DNA from: an uncultured Porphyromonadaceae bacterium
GTDB taxonomy: Bacteria; Bacteroidota; Bacteroidia; Bacteroidales; Barnesiellaceae_A
Length of the DNA stretch: 7,345 nucleotides
Reading direction: 5' to 3'
NCBI GenBank assembly: GCA_900542255.1
Contig: UQMR01000087.1
Coordinates: forward strand, 1 to 7,345
Below, piece by piece: positions 7,327 through 7,345 of the stretch; within the stretch, counting starts at the first letter, position 1, and each line of letters begins with the position of its first letter. The notes under the pieces are model-generated. The model had not been told where the DNA came from. It made no database searches and worked only from the letters and a program-made list of their open reading frames with translations. A program made the position numbers and the translations under genes.

Positions 7327-7345
7327 CACAAGAAATTATAATTTA

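Noticed and set aside
6792..7331. Minus-strand open frame of 179 codons covering the end of secA and the 3' gap
   Set aside because: Most of it is antisense to secA, it has no recognisable domain, and it would contain the hairpin at 7138-7187.

Overview
The window comes from a chromosome of the phylum Bacteroidota, most likely the order Bacteroidales. Three things point there: promoters of the Bacteroidota type (TAnnTTTG at -7), a SecA of about 1,100 residues with the extra segments typical of this phylum, and an Lnb-type (DUF4105) envelope protein. Coding DNA is moderately GC-rich with frequent ATA isoleucine codons, while the gene gaps are AT-rich. I cannot name a genus. There are no mobile elements, CRISPR arrays, tRNAs or rRNAs; this is an ordinary core-genome stretch.

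Layout. (1) Bases 1-516, minus strand: the first 172 codons of an exported SagB/ThcOx-type nitroreductase, cut by the left edge. (2) Bases 517-815: a divergent intergenic region holding the nitroreductase promoter, a short perfect inverted repeat and only a weak candidate promoter for the rightward genes. (3) Bases 816-3654, plus strand: a two-gene unit. The first gene is a DUF4105/Lnb-like lipoprotein N-acyltransferase with a signal peptide, a periplasmic domain with Cys and His motifs, and five C-terminal membrane helices. It overlaps by 8 bases an exported protein with the PafA/type I phosphodiesterase fold, in which almost every metal, nucleophile and phosphate-binding position appears to be lost. 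(4) Bases 3655-3809: a short gap with a small hairpin, a clear promoter and a GC palindrome in the leader. (5) Bases 3810-7118: complete secA. (6) Bases 7119-7345: no gene; a long hairpin after secA and, at the right edge, a near-ideal promoter reading out of the window.

The three complete genes fit an envelope-biogenesis neighbourhood. SecA drives export of preproteins, including lipoprotein precursors; the Lnb-like enzyme would add the final N-acyl chain to lipoproteins; and the apparent pseudo-phosphatase is translated directly after it and exported to the same compartment. The most interesting observation is this tightly coupled pair of an acyltransferase and a degenerate phosphatase. A functional link between them is inference from gene order only.
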